Positions 6,190 to 7,037 of a stretch of 7,037 nt of DNA are shown here, piece after piece. Made by a program: the position numbers and the translations under genes. The stretch is from an uncultured Clostridia bacterium (GTDB lineage: Bacteria; Bacillota_A; Clostridia; Christensenellales; CAG-138). How positions within the stretch are numbered: the first letter of the stretch is position 1; each line of letters begins with the position of its first letter. Under the pieces are notes generated by a model. That model saw only the letters and a list, made by a program, of their open reading frames with translations. It was not told the origin of the DNA and ran no database searches. The DNA is taken from assembly GCA_946539625.1 (NCBI GenBank), contig CAMNHT010000070.1:1-7037 (forward strand), written 5' to 3'.

Positions 6190-7034
6190 CCGTTCGCTCC
6201 CCATTCGACGCCGAATTCGCGTGCCCATTCCGAAAACGTGCCGTTGAGCCGCCAGTCGTAGAAGACTTCATTGCACAGATCGAGCAGCACGGAGTCCTTT
6301 TTTGCGATCGCATAGTACGGCAGCGCGCCGATCTCGAACGGCAGGATCATTGTACGGGATTCGTGCCACGACGCGGCGACGGTCCGCGGAAGGCACGCGC
6401 CGTCCACCGTGCCCGCGCGAAGCATGACGCGCATGGAGTAGTAATCGGCGCACGGATGGACCGTAAGCGTCGGCGCGGTCGACTTTACGTAGTCCTTCAG
6501 CAGCGTTTCACTCGCTGTGTTTTCGAGCACGGCGATCGTTTTGCCCGCAAGCGATTCGAACGATTCATAGGCAAGGATCACGCCGCGGTCGACAAAGAAC
6601 GGGACCTCGCTGACTTCATAGCCGTCCTGCAAAAACTTCGGCATGCTCATCAGCACAAGATCCAGCTCGCCGTCGTTCATGCGCCACGGCGCGGTGTAGC
6701 GGTCGACCTCTGTAAGCGAAAGTCCCTCCGTGTCCCCGAAGATCAGCGTCGCAAGCGCCTCCGCAACGGCGCGTTCATAGCCGCTGCCGTTCTTGTACAT
6801 GCCCTCAAGATCGGTGTCCACGCCGACGCGCAAAACCCCCGTGCTGCGGACCACGTCGAGCTCCGGACTTGAAAGCACGGTCGCGGTCGGGCGGTTGATC
6901 AGCACCAGCACGGTCAGAAGCAGCACAACGACGGTCGCGGCAAGGACCGGCTTGATCGGAAGCTTCTCCTGCCAGCCGGGCCGCAGCAGCCGTTTCTTTT
7001 TCGGTTGTAATTGCTCGTTGAACTTGGTTTCCAT
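6186..7034 (-). CDS. Membrane-anchored extracellular solute-binding protein, family 3-like, 282 aa
   Basis: The N-terminus is strongly basic (KKKRLLR at 12-18), followed by one hydrophobic segment at about 28-46 and then a periplasmic-binding-protein-like fold (about 60-282). There is no lipobox Cys and no clear signal-peptidase site, so it is probably a single-pass anchored protein with the domain outside the cell. Family 3-like features are TGVLRVGVDT at 65-74, DLVLMSMP at 125-132, VPFFVDRGVILA at 144-155, LAGKTIAVLENTASETLL at 162-179, and the C-terminal NGTFSEWAREFGVEW. The Thr-x-x-Arg that grips the ligand carboxylate in amino-acid binders is replaced around residues 130-136 (SMPKFLQ), and the later ligand Asp after VDxxxx is missing (VDGACLPRT at 210-218). 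It may bind another ligand or act as a sensor. No permease or ATPase is next to it on the downstream side; upstream is not visible. The start at 7034 is likely, but its ribosome site is outside the window and the frame is open to the edge. Confidence 0.8.
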   Translation of the reverse strand: METKFNEQLQPKKKRLLRPGWQEKLPIKPVLAATVVVLLLTVLVLINRPTATVLSSPELDVVRSTGVLRVGVDTDLEGMYKNGSGYERAVAEALATLIFGDTEGLSLTEVDRYTAPWRMNDGELDLVLMSMPKFLQDGYEVSEVPFFVDRGVILAYESFESLAGKTIAVLENTASETLLKDYVKSTAPTLTVHPCADYYSMRVMLRAGTVDGACLPRTVAASWHESRTMILPFEIGALPYYAIAKKDSVLLDLCNEVFYDWRLNGTFSEWAREFGVEWGANG

Positions 7035-7037
7035 ATC

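Overview
The window looks like chromosomal housekeeping DNA from a low-redundancy, fairly GC-rich member of the Clostridia (Firmicutes). GC content was judged by eye and not counted. The evidence is the mix of a DeoD-type nucleoside phosphorylase, a PgcA-like phosphohexomutase, a 426-residue MurA, a short RlmI/K-like methyltransferase without a PUA domain, strong GGAGG ribosome sites, and intergenic repeats of a kind I associate with gut Clostridia. The species-level origin cannot be read from the sequence.

Every gene lies on the minus strand, so transcription runs from high to low coordinates. In that order: a membrane-anchored solute-binding-protein-like gene (7034-6186, start close to the window edge); murA for peptidoglycan precursor synthesis (6115-4835), with a good sigma-A-type promoter whose -35 box overlaps the stop codon of the preceding gene; a 131-bp gap holding a two-hairpin palindromic repeat; a SAM-dependent methyltransferase (4703-3840); a tandem, apparently double-headed RluA-family pseudouridine synthase (3843-2545); a phosphoglucomutase/phosphomannomutase-family enzyme (2548-842); a 446-bp gene-free gap filled by a composite repeat island with inverted ends; and the 5' part of deoD (395 to the window start, cut off by the edge).

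The methyltransferase, pseudouridine synthase and phosphohexomutase genes are joined by two 4-nt ATGA overlaps and almost certainly form one translationally coupled unit. Two of the three are RNA-modification enzymes, so the methyltransferase and pseudouridine synthase may act on the same class of RNA. The phosphohexomutase is followed in the same direction by deoD. This would fit sugar-1-phosphate metabolism, possibly conversion of the ribose 1-phosphate released by DeoD, though the repeat island separates them.

I see no CRISPR array, tRNA, rRNA, transposase, phage gene or toxin-antitoxin pair. The most unusual item is the single-chain fusion of two RluA-type catalytic domains with both active sites intact. 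Next are the solute-binding protein that lacks the usual amino-acid-binding residues, and the two intergenic repeat elements. I found no convincing new multi-gene system.
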